Assembly: GCA_016858145.1 (NCBI GenBank)
Contig: JAEHOE010000005.1
Location: 434,001 to 498,000, forward strand
Source: Edaphochlamys debaryana
Taxonomy: Eukaryota > Chlorophyta > Chlorophyceae > Chlamydomonadales
DNA: 64,000 nt
Direction: 5' to 3'
Shown: positions 39,416 through 51,620 of the stretch, in pieces
Numbering within the stretch: position 1 is the first letter of the stretch
Layout of the letters: every line of letters begins with the position of its first letter
Program-made: the position numbers and the translations under genes
Notes under the pieces: model-generated
Told to the model about the DNA's origin: nothing
Seen by the model: the letters and a program-made list of their open reading frames with translations, nothing else
The model's database searches: none

Positions 39416-40642
39416 CAGGAGTGACGCGGCGAAGCGCCGAACAGGCGCTGAGCTGAATGGTAAAGACTCGGCGGGTGTGGGAGCTTGCATGGTGCATGGT
39501 GCATCGGGAGTTGGTTTGGTCGTTGGGGCACCGCATTGAGAAGCAGACAGGGCAGCGCCACAGCGCCAAGCGGTCGGCGGTGTGTGTAGCGAGCAGGCCC
39601 AGCTGCACGATCTCTCGGATTGAGGCGGGGGTGACTCCTGCGGCCATTGACTGAGCGACAGTGGGGATCTGCTGCGGTGCGATCTCGTCCGGATGTGTGC
39701 TGGCTGCGGCATGTGTGCACACTTTTGGGGGATGGCAGTGTTGCGTGGAAAGGTCTGGCCTGGGATGAGATGGCGTAGGTCTACGGGAGCCCGTGTGCGC
39801 GGCAGCTTCACCAAGCGGCGCCTTGAACTGACACCGCTTGGGGGCTGAATGCTTGTGCAGGTATCTAGCTGCCAGATGGGGCTAGGGAAAGGTCCCACCT
39901 CCCCGCCGGTAGGCCCCCGTGTTCAACGCTACCGGTGCGAGAGATGCCCTCCAGGAATATTGCGACGGTTCGCAGCGCAAGGCAGCCGCTGAAGCGAAGG
40001 AGGGGGCGTGGAGAAGGCGGCGGCGTAGGAGGCCCCTGGGAGCACACGAACCCGCGGTATAGAATTACGCATTTGTTGGGTTGGAGGGCAACGGTCTCGC
40101 CCTCCAGCTTCAGCTCGCCGTTGCGAACCCGGTGAGGTTGTGAGGCGCGTGGCGCCCGCCGAGCTCAGCGGCATGCGCGTCGGCGGCATGTGCGTGAGAT
40201 GTACGCGTCTCGCAAGTTGCAGGTTCACGTTCGTTTCAGCAACATTTCAGCAAGAGTGCCAGGCTGTTTTCTGCGGAAAGCGACGGGGTGCCTGGGGCGT
40301 GCAGGCGTGGCAGGGACCTGGGAACGTGTTGGAGGCGACGCCCGAGGTCGCAGAGTGCGCTGTGGAGAGCACGGAACAGAAACCTGCTGTCCGCGTTCGG
40401 TTCTTGACGGTCGGGTCTTGGCGAGCGTGGGTGTCAATCCGCCCTCTGGGTGCTGGTGCATGCGGGCTCTGCGCACACGCAGCCGGCATACGCTGCCATA
40501 CAGAAGCGCCACGCGTAGCGCCACTACCGAGCACCCACTTGACCGGCTCTGTGACCCGAACCAACCTCGCTTCTGCGCCAAACAACCGAGCTCGGAACGT
40601 GCAGCCAGCGCGGACTCTGCCCACGTAGCGCGAGAGGCCAGC
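39416..40642. other. intergenic region before the phosphatase gene
   Basis: 3' flank of the acidic coiled-coil gene and promoter of the phosphatase gene, both on the plus strand. The phosphatase frame stays open upstream to 40190, but that part has no family match and is treated as 5' UTR. No repeats were seen. Confidence 0.4.
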
Positions 40643-43107
40643 ATGAGCCTCATGCATAGGCAGCTTCAGCTCCACGGCCACCCGCGCAGAGAAGCGCGGG
40701 CGTCTGTGGTCGCAGCGCCCTGCGCAGCGGCACCGCGATGCCGGTATCCGCCTTCCGCGGCTTCCAGACCCCACTCCCGGCGTCACTTCCTGCAACAAGT
40801 AGTTGGGGCAAGCCTGCTGGTGCACACGCAAAGCGTAAACAGCCCAGCGGCAAGCGCCACGCTTGCGGCACCAGAGAGCGCTGGCCAGGTCTCCACGTCC
40901 ACAGTTCCGCGCGGAAACAGCGCCCTCGACCCTCCAACCTTCGTGACGGCTACTGGGCGCATCGTTGCCAGTGAGTGACCCGCGGCCGCGACATGCCGAC
41001 CCTCAATGGGCGTTCGCGCTCACCACCCTCGCTGCTCCCTCCCGCAGTCGGAGACCTGCACGGGGACCTGGATAAAGCAGTTGAGGCGCTCAAGCTGGGG
41101 AACGTCATTGCCGTCAGCGATGAGGGGGAGGTCTCGTGGGTTGGAGGCGACACGGTGGTCGTCCAGCTTGGAGACGTTCTGGACCGAGGGGATGTCGAGA
41201 TCGGTGAGCAGCTGAAGGACAGAAGCCCCGTGGGCAGCAATGGGAGTTCACCTCGCTATGCCCCGGGTTCCCGCTGGAGGCTGGGGGCTTGACCCACATC
41301 ATGGGCCTTGGGTTTGGGCACGGGAAAGGGTTGGGGCGTGGGTGCACATGCAGCCGCCTCGGAACATGGCCAGGGGCTTGGCGAGACCTGTCTCCTCGAT
41401 ACTAGGTCCGTCATGAGTCGCTGCCTTGGCCCCCCATGCCTTGTGCATTAACGGGTGCACGAGTAAGCGCCTCCTGGACCGAGCGTGCCCAACTTCCGCC
41501 CAACTTCTACAACACCTGGAAATAGCCGGTCCGCGCTGCGCTTTGACTTCCTGGACCCCACTCTCGCCCAACTCCTTTGCACGATCCCTGTGTTGCCTGC
41601 AGGCATCATCAACCTGCTTCGATACCTTGACACGGAGGCGCGCAAGCAGGGCGGTGCGGTCTATATGATGAACGGGAACCACGAAGCGCTCAACGTGCTT
41701 GGGGACTTCAGGTGCGGGGCTTGCTGCGCATGACGAGGCCATGGGGAGCATAGCGTGACCCGGGTGCGGGTTTGCAGCTCGAGAGGCTTCGGTGCAGTGC
41801 TGGGCCTCTGTCGGTAGAGCAGATCAGTCCAGGCGCATGGACAGGCCCAGCTTGAGTCATGTCGTTAGAAGCTCCGCTGAAGCGCCATTCCCCGTGTGGC
41901 ACGGTCCCAACGGTCAGCATCCGGAAGGCCCAGACCGGGCCCAACGGGCCTCGGCCTCGGGCGCTGCATCCTGAGCCTCGGACTCGGCCCCGGGCGGAAT
42001 CGGCGCCTCAGCACAGTCCCAAGACAGCGTTTCAGTTACCCCTTGTAGTGCACGCACAGCACACGTTTTCCCATCTGATGCGCGTCACTGACGTACATCT
42101 GTACTCCCTCGTACACGCTGTGCCGCAGGTACGTGACGCCCGGCGCGTTCGCCGAGTCGGCGCTGTACGCGGGCCTCAGCGAGTCGGACCTCAAGGACTG
42201 GCAGCTGGTGGCCAAGGTGCGGTACTCGCTCTACAAGCCCGGCGGCGACCTCGCCCGCGAGTTCGCGCGCAACCCCACGATCCTGGTTGTGAACGACACC
42301 GTGTTCGCGCACGGAGGCCTGCTACCAACGCACGGTGAGCCGGTCCGCGGGGCTTAGGCCTGGGAGAAGATGGGGAGGAGGGGCCGAAGGCGCGGGCTGA
42401 ACCGTGGGCTTTGGCAGTCAGTGGATGCCTGCCTGGTCCTGCGCCTGAAACGCACTGCCCCGGCCCTGAACTGCAGTCGAGTACGGCGTTGAGCGGCTAA
42501 ACCGGGAGGTGGCCGCGTGGATGCGGGGCGACGAGACGGACGACGGAAACAAGACGCCCCCGCCCTTCCTGGCCATGGGGTGAGCGAGGCTCTTTTAGGG
42601 GGGTTGCGCGCACGGCAGTTTGTTAGGGCAATCAGCTTGCAGGCTCTGCATCTGGTGCGCGTGGGGGAAGAAGTCCGCGAGACCCAGACACCTGCCACCC
42701 CGGGATCTTGGGACTGAACCCAAAGCGTCCCCTCCTCTTGTCCTCCTCTTGCTCCTCACAGCGACGCCAACTCGGTGATGTGGAACCGCTCGCTCAGCAA
42801 GGAGCGCTTCGCGACGCCCTACGAGCGCTACCACGCGTGCCGCGCGCTGCAGCAGGCGCTGGGGAAGCTCAACGGCAAGCGCCTGATCGTGGGCCACACG
42901 CCGCAGCTGAGCGGCGCCAACTGCGAGTGCGAGAACCAGGTCTGGCGCATCGACGTGGGCATGTCGTACGGCGTGCTCAACCGGCCAGTCCAGGTGCTGG
43001 AGATCGTCAAGGGCGAGGACGGCGAGGCGGCGGTTAAGGTCAAGCGCAACAACAACGGGTCGCTCAGCAGCTTGGACGACGACCTCAACTCTGCGCAGTA
43101 CACGTAA
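40643..43107 (+). CDS. SLP: Shewanella-like (SLP) calcineurin-type protein phosphatase
   Basis: Six exons: 40643-40970, 41048-41203, 41603-41711, 42129-42334, 42477-42579 and 42762-43107 (415 aa, phases closed). Metallophosphoesterase motifs are in order: VAIGDLHGDLDKA (about residue 110), VVQLGDVLDRGD (about 145), YMMNGNHEALNVLGDFRY (about 183), VFAHGGLLPTH and LIVGHTPQLSGANC. The YVTPGAF extension after the third motif and the VMWNRSLSKE region are typical of SLP phosphatases of plants and algae, which derive from bacteria. The N-terminal 100 residues have no phosphatase similarity. They contain PHSRRHFLQQVVGASLLVHT, a twin-Arg plus hydrophobic segment that could be a thylakoid-lumen signal behind a transit peptide. 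The start chosen is ATG 40643. Confidence 0.88.
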
Positions 43108-45622
43108 CGCGGCCCAGGGCGCACCGCGGCGCTGGGTGGAAAGCGGGGCGCGGGGGCTGCGGTGCGGTGCAGCGCTTCGCGTCGTGTCAGGCGGCGCAGG
43201 AGGAGCAGCCGGCAGCGGGGAGCAGGTGGACGAGAAGGAGGCGCAGGCGAGCAGCAAGCGCCAGAGTGCAGCGCGGGGCGGAGCACAGGACAGCTCGGTG
43301 AGCGTCTGGCGTTCGGTACTTGCTGGCGAGGACTCGCGTCCGGCGGAGGCGAGGGGCCGCAGCGGCGCAGGCGCTGGCTGCAGCAGCGGACGTATTCAGT
43401 CTCATGGCTCGGCTTGAACCGTAGGTGAGCGGTTACGGAGGAGTTGGCTCCGGCGTGCGCCCGGCCGAGGCCCCGGCCAAGGGCGGCGGCCGGGCGCCGC
43501 CAGGAGGGGCGCAGAGAGAAACGAGAGAGCTTGGGGGAAGGCCGGGCGCGCGGCGCAGCGCGGCGGAAGCCTGACGGATGTCTTGGGCCCGCCGCGCTGC
43601 GCCTGCACGCTCGCCACACTGCATGGGTGAGACGGGAGAGGCGCGGACCTGAGCTGTGAGGTGATGCCAGCAGCGGCCGCCACCACTAGAGTGAGGTTGG
43701 AGGAGGCGGGGTCATATGCTTGGGTTCTTGGAGGCTGGGCGAAGCGCTGGCCTTGAGCGCACGCGCCCGGCGTTTTGCTCCGGCGGCATTCCTGGGGCTT
43801 TGATTCGGGCAATGTTGCCGGGCCCCGGTCTTGACCCTGTTTCGTGGGCAGGCCACTGTACCATCAGTAACGACCCGGCTGGCAACGGTATGGCGCATGT
43901 GTGGTGAGCAGAGATAGGGTATCGAGATAAGCGGCGACTTGTGGAGGTTCCGGTGGCACACAGGTTGCACTTTTGCAGGTTGGGCTGTCCTGGCCTTCAA
44001 CGGCGGCGGCGAGCGCAGTTGGACTGCGAGAGAGGTTGCAGGGCTGGGGGCAGACAGGGGTGCGCGATTGTGGCGTTACGGTATGTTAGTGTTACCGATT
44101 TGGCCGTGTGTTGTGCTCGGGGCTGTGTGTACGTTACGGTATGTGGGGTCGGCGTGTTGCAAGTTCATGCCGTGCGTGGGAGGGGGCCGAGGAAGCTCTG
44201 CATATGCGAACGCTGTGAGCATCCTGGCATGTAATGCGCTACCAATACCGGGCCCGTACTTTAGCCCTTCCCCTCGACCGATGCCCTGACGCTCTCAGTC
44301 AGGAGGGCCGGAACGGCCGATCCTGAACAGCATCCAGCATTCCAGCTTGCCAACCTCACCCCTCCGGCTCTCAGTCTCGAACTTGCTGCCCGACTGCCCG
44401 TTCCGCTCTCCAATGCCCACGGTCCCAGCGTCTCTCCAGTCGTCGTCGCCATAGCACGTCTGCAGGACCAACGGCACAGGCGTGAACTGGCCGCTGGACC
44501 ACCACAGTAACCTCCAGCCATGCCAGTGGGGGGCTGCTGGCAACGCAGACGACACTGGTCACGTTTGGGATTGCATGCGGACCAAGGCTTACAGGTTTGT
44601 GCTAGACTGCTCAACGGCCCTGCCTCCAGTGATAAAGAATTCAGAGGCAGCCGGGCCAACCGAGCCAACCAAGTCCGATGTCAAACTAGAATCAACACAA
44701 GATATCTTCTCTTCCCGCCCAATGCGGACATAACCAGCTGCAAAGGTACCGTAGTACCCATAACCGCGCCACCACTGCCGTCCCTGGCCACTGCCGAGCC
44801 CTATGCGGCAACCACAAGGGCCACCGCCTCCATGCCACACATCCGTTCCCCGACCAAAGGGTCGGGGGGGTCACTCAACGCTCGATTGGGGCAGAGGAAG
44901 CACACAAAAGCCTCGTCCCCCGCGCTCCAAACCCTACCCTCCGCGGTCCGCCATGGTTGCAGTTGTGCCCCGTGGGGCCCTTATCAAAACGGCCATGATA
45001 GGCCCGAAGAGTGCCAGAGGCATGTAAAACCTGCGCCTGATGCCAATGGACGTGCACCCCTCGCAATACAAGCGCATTGCGCTCTCAGGTGACCCAGGGC
45101 TCACAGCTTCACACACACACACACACCAAACCGGCGCCGACGATTTGGGCGCAACGCACCGTCGAAACCAGTACAGGTGCTGAAGCCTCTCCCCAGAAGC
45201 GTACCGCTTGTGACGTCCAGCCTGACCCAAACCCAGAAACTCGGCAAACAACAAAGAGATGTGCCCAGGCAGCCCAGAACGCGTCCACGTGCCGCTGCGC
45301 TCCTCCACGCCCCCCCGATACCCCGCACCATCCCGCATCCGGTCCGGCGCTAATAACACCCACTCATGCCTCGGCCATGAAACTGCTGCGTCCCTGCCCC
45401 ACGGACTGCGGAGGTCCGAACCCTCGCCCTGGTTGCGCTCGTGTGCACGCTCTCCGCCCCTAACCGGGTGCCCGGACCCCGACCTTCCTCCCAAGGCACC
45501 CGCTACGGCACACATGCCGTCCTCCAAGCGCCTCCACCCAACTGGCGTTCCGGCGCTCCGTTACTTTCTCAGCTCGTTCCAGCCATTCCCTTCTTGGGTG
45601 TTTGGGCAGCCGCCCTTATCTT
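43108..45622. other. convergent intergenic region, 2.5 kb
   Basis: Between the phosphatase gene (+) and starch synthase II (-), presumably long 3' UTRs. A TGTAA lies at 44230-44234 (+), and TTACA at 44589-44593 (TGTAA on the minus strand), each about 1 kb from the respective stop. A CA microsatellite lies at about 45110-45125. No credible coding frame was seen. Confidence 0.45.
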
Positions 45623-48600
45623 CTACCACTGGTACTTGGCGGCGACCATGACTTCCTCGTAGATGGAGGCCGCGTTGTCCCAGGTCAGGTCCTGCTCCAT
45701 GCCACGGCGCTGCAGCGCGCGGAACGACTCGCGGAACTGGCGGTAGGTGACCAGCGCGTTGGAGATGGCCTCGCGCAGCTTGTTGGGCTGCGGGTACGGC
45801 AACGTAGGGGAAGCGGCAGAGGTTTAGCCACAGCAGATAATGCAACGAACCGACCGGAGACCAACCGGAGACCCCAGCAGTGCTGTGCCCGCGGATGCCA
45901 TGTGACAGTCCACGCCCCGTGGCCCGCCCACCTCGGCGCGGTCGAAGGTCCAGCCGGTGCCGGCGTTCTCGAAGGGGTTGTACGGCTTGACGGTGTCGCG
46001 CAGGCCGCCCACGGCGTGCACGATGGGCACGGTGCCGTACGCCATGGCGTAGAGCTGCAGTGTCGTGCGAGGGACGAGCAAGTACACGTCAGCTTTGGCG
46101 CGAACAACCTGGGTGCAGCAACCTGCAGCTGCAAGGCCCCAGCGCGGCTGCGTTCTCCGCACGTCTTCCATCCCAACGACCTCCTCACCACCCCTTTTAC
46201 GCACACAAGAAGGCACGCCCACACACCGGCACGCACCTGGTTGAGGCCGCAGGGCTCGAAGCGCGAGGGCATGAGCAGCAGGTCGGCGGCGGCGGTGATG
46301 CGGTGCGCCATCTTGGTGGAGAAGCCCACCCAGCCGCGGCACTGCGCCTTGTTCCTGCAGGGGCACACCACAACGGAACACGTGAGCAATGCGCTCTCTT
46401 TCCCTGCCCCTCCATCCTCCTCTCCCCGCCTCCCGTGTCCATCCAGCGCCGCCCAGCATTGCCGCCACCCTAGCCTCCCCTGTGCACTACTCCCAGCCCT
46501 CCCCCTCCTGCGCCCCCTTCCTCCGAAGTCCCCACGCTGCCCGTCCGTCCGCCCACGCACCTGCCCTCCATGTCCCGCAGCGCGGTCTCCAGGTCCTGCC
46601 GCCCGCTGCCCAGCATCACCAGCTGGCAGCGCTCCTGCATGATGTAGTCGTAGTTGTCACGGATGAGGTCCACACCCTTCTGGTAGTCCAGCCGCCCAAT
46701 GAAGCCCAGCATGGGGGCGTCGGGGTCCACCGGCAGGCCCAGTTCCTTCTGCAGCGCGATCTTGCAGGCGCGCTTGCCCTCCACCAGGGTGTCCACATCG
46801 AACTGCTGGTAGCCGTCCGTCTGGGGGTTGAAGTTGGGGGGTGGGGGTTTAGGTTGGGGGGTGCCAAGGTGCCAGGGTGAAGGCGTGGGTGGTCATGGGA
46901 CTCGCAGCACACCGGAGGGGCAGGCAGCGGGGTGGTGTATAGCGGGGTTGCACAGTTGGACGACGCAAGGCCCGCGGCCCCGGCCCTTACCGTGAGAAAC
47001 TCGTCCACGGCGGGGTTCCACTCCTGGTTGTCAATGCCGTTGACAATGCCGCGCAGCTTCCAGTTGTTGACCTTGATCACGTCGTGCAGGCCCCAGCCGC
47101 CCTCCTGCAGTGGCACAGCGGACAAACACATAAGGACCCCAGCACGGTACCCTCTGGCTCCACGCCCACGCCTTCCTGCGCCCAGCACCATCCCCGTGCA
47201 CCCCGCCCCACATCCTCTGCCCATCCCAACGCCACCCCATCCGCCGCAACGGCCACGCACCGGCGTCTGGCACTCCCACGCGTAGCCGTTGGACACAGCC
47301 ACCAGGCGGTGAGCGCACTCCAGGCCGGCCTTCATCACGTTCATGTGCTCCCCGCCAATGGGGTCGTACAGGCGCATGCGCTCGCGGTACTCGTCGCTCA
47401 GCTCCAGCGCCACCGACTCATCGAACGGCCCGCGGCCCTGGTGTGCCATGTTGTGGATGACAAACACGCAGCGCGCGTACGTCATCTTGCCGTAGTCACG
47501 GTAGTGGGCCTGCGGGCACGGCACGGCACGTGACGTCAAGGGGTGAACGTGACGTGGGGGAAGGGCGCAGGCGCAAGCGCGGGTGCGGAGGCAAGCAGCG
47601 AGACATCCGGCTTCAGCACCGCGGACCTGCGGAGCGCAGCAGGGGCCCTGCAAGCACTTTTCAGGTCCTCGCCCGTGCCCATGCCCATGCCCCCCGCACC
47701 TGCAGGTAGACGGGCAGCAGCGCCGTGTGCCAGTCGTTGGCGATGAAGCACAGGTTCTCGTCGCCGTAGGTCACGCCGCCGAAGGGCACGTGCCACACGG
47801 CCTCCAGGGAGGCCTGAACGCGCAACGGGGGGCGGGGCAGGAGCGTCAGTCCACAACCCCCCGAGAGAGGCTCCATGTCACCATGTGCGGCTCAGAGCCC
47901 AAGCCTCGATGCGCCCTTTCTCCAAGCAGGACGTAACGCGCCCCGCTGCCACGCTGGCTGTGCAGGGCCGAGCCTCGCCCCACGCACCTTGCAGAGCAGC
48001 GCGCAGCGGAAGAGGATCTCGTTGCGGTCGCCCCCGTAGATGTCCTTCCCGCGGGACAGGAAGGCGGGGTGGTCCACGAACACGTAGTCCACGCCGTCCA
48101 CGAACTGGTGGTAGTAGCCCACCTGAGAGGAGCGGGTAAAGGAAGGAAGATCGGGATTGTGTTGAAGGCAGGCGCGGCGAGGCAAGGGCCGAAGCGCGAA
48201 GCCTCTGCATCAACACCCTCTCAACCACCTGAATCCCATCCCCGCGCGCCCCGTTCCCAGCCGCGCGCACCTCCTGCTGGGAGTTGAACACGCTGTAGAC
48301 CCGGCGCACGCCCGTGTCCCAGGCATGCGGGTAGTTCTCATAGCGGGGCGCCACCACCATGACGCGGTGCCCGCGCCGGGCCATGGCCTTAGGCAGCGCC
48401 GCCATCACATCGCCCAGGCCACCTGGGGGCAGGTAGAGCATAGATGCGTCACGCATACCCCAGGCCATCACGAACCACACCCGAGCGTCAGGCATCCAGC
48501 CTCAGCAGCAGTACTGCCGATTGCGCTAGCGCAGTTGTGCGGTCCCCGCCCTAGTTGCACCCTTGTCACACACAACACCCACGACACTGGCGCATCGTCC

Positions 48601-49972
48601 AAACCCAATGCCCTTGCATCCAGCCGGTACACGCGGCTCCGTATCCCTCTCACCTGTGGCCCTGAACCCCCTCGTCCTGCCCACTGCACCGCCCGCCCCA
48701 GCCCTGCCACTGCTGCTCACCGGTCTTGGACCAGGGCGCGCACTCAGCGCCCACCATGACCACGTTCATGACGTTGGGGCCGGCCAGCGGGGGCGGCTTC
48801 TCCTCCTCAGGCGGAGCATCGTCCTCCGCCGACGGCGCCGCCTCGGCGGGCGGCACCGCCGGCTCGATGTAGAGCTCCGACTCCAGCTGCAGGGGCAGCT
48901 GCAGGTGCGGAAGCAGGGTGCGCATGCGGGCAAGGCAGGATGGGGTTAAGCACGCAGGGCGCAGCGGCGGGAAGGGGGGGCAATCTGGGTCGGGGGTGAA
49001 TGATTGCGCGCTGGAGCGTGGCTCAATGGTACTGATGTGGACATCGGGCTTGAGTGGAAGGGGGACTGAGTTGGGCGCCCGCAGTGCTGTAACACGGGGA
49101 GAGACCGAGGCTTCGTGAGACATGCTGTTGGGGCTTGGGACGCCTCACCTCGAAGACGAGGTTGGCGGGCGTCTGAGCGACGCGAGCAGGAGCAGCCGGG
49201 GCCGGAGCGGAGGCCCGCGCCATCGGCTTGGGAGCCACAGGCGCGGGTGCCGGTGGCGGAGCAGGCGCCGCCCGGGCTGACACGGTGGCCATAGCAGGCA
49301 CGGACACCGACACAGGAAGGGCTTGGACCTCAACTGTGGTTTGCGCAGCGGGCGCTGCCCGAGCGGCCTTGGTCTCTGCCGCCAGCTTGTTCAGCTTCTC
49401 GAGCAGCTCCGCCTGGTTCCTGCGGCGCTGCTCGATCTGTCAAGGGCGGGGCCGGGGATGGGAGTCAACGCCGAGGGGCAAGAGGTGGGCGCGGGTCAGC
49501 AGCAGACGTCCACACGCCCATGCTCGAAGGTCATGCGCACAGCCAGACATGATGCAATGCATGCTTGTGTGCGTGCGGAGGTCCAGGTTGGCTGCAGGCC
49601 GCTGGGCCGGCTGGAGTAAGCCCGCGAAACATCTGCTCTGTTCCACGACTCGCTGACACGACTTGCTAGGATGGAAGCCGGTGAGGTGCCTACCTCCTTG
49701 AGAAGGTCGCGGTGCATATCCTCCACACCAGCGCGGACGACGACTGCGGGGCCGCGAAATGCAATTGCCGCGCTCCAGGTCAGGCAAGGCAAAGGTGGGA
49801 GCAGAGCAAGCGCGCATCGCGGTTTATGGCGCAGACACTCACCAGAGCGCCGTTGAGCGCGGCCAACGGCCCTTCCAGAGACGCTGGCCGGCGAGGAGAA
49901 GTCGGTCACCCCGACGCGCCCGCGGGCGGCCGCAGGGCGCCCGAGGCCCTGAGGCGCCATGTGCAGTTGCAT
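45623..49972 (-). CDS. SS2: starch synthase II, plastid (GT5)
   Basis: Transfers glucose from ADP-glucose to alpha-1,4-glucan ends in the chloroplast. Thirteen exons: 49843-49972, 49694-49743, 49149-49436, 48721-48898, 48271-48422, 47988-48122, 47700-47813, 47261-47509, 46991-47104, 46561-46820, 46237-46354, 45932-46054 and 45623-45787 (691 aa). A transit peptide ends near [10 protein letters not shown] (about residue 49). A short coiled coil follows ([20 protein letters not shown]), then a Pro/Ala linker. The catalytic part begins [20 protein letters not shown], then WSKTGGLGDV (ADP-glucose loop). It continues with VFIHN-type [45 protein letters not shown] and [20 protein letters not shown], and ends AAKYQW. 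The [10 protein letters not shown] start and the KYQW end are the SSII form rather than SSI or GBSS. The first codons lie in a 574-bp repeat duplicated at 53949. Confidence 0.93.
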
Positions 49973-50518
49973 TGGCGCGACCTGGAGTGGACAAGGGCTC
50001 TGCGTGCCCGGAATAAAGTGTTCGAGGGTTGTTGCTCGAGCGGCTCAACTTTGACGCGCGCCTGCCGGCACGCACGCTCTGCTATTGGGTACTGCAGCGA
50101 TCCCTTGTCAGTGTGTGGGGGTTAAGGAGGCAGGAGGCGTTGTCTTTGATGGCCGGGCTGACGTGTTGGCAAAAAGGCACCGGATGAGCTTGGCCCCCAT
50201 CTAGACGCTAGGGCCGAGTCGACGGTCGTCCCCGTCTAGAGCCCAAGGCCCCCAGGCCCCCCGACCCAGTCCACCCTGCTACACGATACGCTCTCTACCG
50301 ACCCCAGGAGCCATGCAACGCTCGCGGCCACCGGGGCACCGACCCATGCGCCATGCCTCGCTCGCCATCGCTCGCCACAGTGGTCCCCACTTCGCAGCCC
50401 GGTCTTCTCGACCTGCCCGTCGAAGCCCATATGACCAGCTCTCTTAATACATCTTGATCACGCGTCTACCCCACGAGCGCTCACAAGCTCACCGTCAGCG
50501 CCCCCACCTCCGCGGCCC
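49945..50518. repeat. direct repeat A of 574 bp (SS2 start + spacer + arabinokinase 3' end)
   Basis: Identical to 53949-54522 except for about ten single-base differences and no indels (constant offset 4,004 bp). It spans the first nine codons of starch synthase II, the region upstream of it and the last codons of an arabinokinase-type gene on the minus strand (stop equivalent at 50481-50483). On this side the starch synthase is intact and the arabinokinase is a remnant. Confidence 0.92.
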
Positions 50519-51326
50519 TGCTCCGCATGGGGCTGCCCTACAAGCCGAGAGGGCCGGCTGGAGTGTTCGTTCGCGCCGTGACCTTGGGGGTGCCGCTGGC
50601 GATCCTGCTGCGCCTGCGGGAGGCGGGAGGACCGCGACTGGAATGTCGCTTCGTACCAGCAACTCCTGGCGCCAGCCCCGTCGACCCGAACTCACCCTCC
50701 ATGCCATTTGGTGAAAGCCCCCAGCCCCGTCAACCCGAACCCTACCCTCCATGCCAATCGGTCAAACGTCCGAACTCTGTAGAAGGTCCACGCGACTCCG
50801 CACCCCCGCAACCGAAGCTCCCCTGTCAAAACTCCCTCCGGTTTAGTCTTGCCTATCATGCCCGAACCAAGCGAGTGGTTGCTAACTCACGCATCGCTGC
50901 TCCGTCCCCCTCCGCACCCCTGCGCAGAACAGCACCGGCACCCCTCCGTACCCACAACATGTCAAGCCACAGCAGCCTAGGTTAGCTCGCCCTAAGACAA
51001 GCACTCGGCTCCAGAGCCTCTGCTACAGTCTGTCGTACCAAAGCCTTCGAAGCCAGAGCCGAACAGACGCGTACAGTCCCATCCGCCGTACAGGCAGCGC
51101 TCCGTACCCCACCGATTTGTCCGCTTGCCCGCAACCTGCTAAACCTACCGCCTCGACCGCACACGCTCGATCCACACCCGCACAGCGTCGGCCTCTGGAT
51201 CGTCTTCTCCTGCGTTCTCGGACCGCCAGCGGACCTGGGCGGGGACCCGCGGAACACCTTGACCACGCCCGCCTCAACCCCCCGGCCCTTGGCGTACGCC
51301 TCGACCACGCGCGCCACGGCCGCCTC
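50481..51326 (-). pseudogene. arabinokinase 3'-end remnant, split by a 718-bp insertion
   Basis: 50481-50518 equals 54485-54522 (stop and last codons of the arabinokinase). 51237-51326 equals 54524-54613, the next upstream coding part, with a handful of substitutions. The 718 bp between them (50519-51236) have no counterpart in the intact gene. Nothing of the kinase beyond this is present here, so it is a dead 3' fragment left by the duplication. Confidence 0.85.
50519..51236. mobile_element. 718-bp insertion in the arabinokinase remnant, unclassified
   Basis: It interrupts a sequence that is continuous in the intact gene at 54522/54524. It contains an imperfect tandem repeat of about 48 bp (about 50671-50719 and 50720-50766; shared core CAGCCCCGTC then A or G then ACCCGAAC). 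No terminal inverted repeat, clear target-site duplication or transposase was seen, so it may be a non-autonomous element or filler DNA. Confidence 0.4.
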
Positions 51327-51417
51327 AGCCTTTCAGAATCTAAAGGCAAGGCTTGGCTTGGCTTGGCGTAGCCATATGTACCGGCTACGGGCTAGGCTAA
51401 GCCCTCTTCCCCCACGC

Positions 51418-51620
51418 TCAAGAGGAGCGCAGGAGCTGGAGCTGGAGCGCAAGAGCTGGCCTGCAGCAGATGGCGCTGGAGCGCTGGCGCTGGACCACGG
51501 GAGCTGGACCTGGCGCTGGATCGCTGGCGCTGGACCGCAGGAGCTGGAGCTGGAGCTTGACCGCACGAGCTTCATCACAGGAGCTGGAGCTGGAGTGCAG
51601 GAGCATGGGCGCTGGACTGG
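51418..51620 (+). repeat. GAGCTGGA-type minisatellite
   Basis: About 200 bp built from variants of GGAGCTGGAGCTGGAGC and GCGCTGGACC, giving Leu/Glu-rich or Ala/Gly frames depending on phase. It is irregular and unlikely to be coding. Confidence 0.75.

Noticed and set aside
45110..45125. CA microsatellite
   Set aside because: A short simple repeat in intergenic DNA; not informative.
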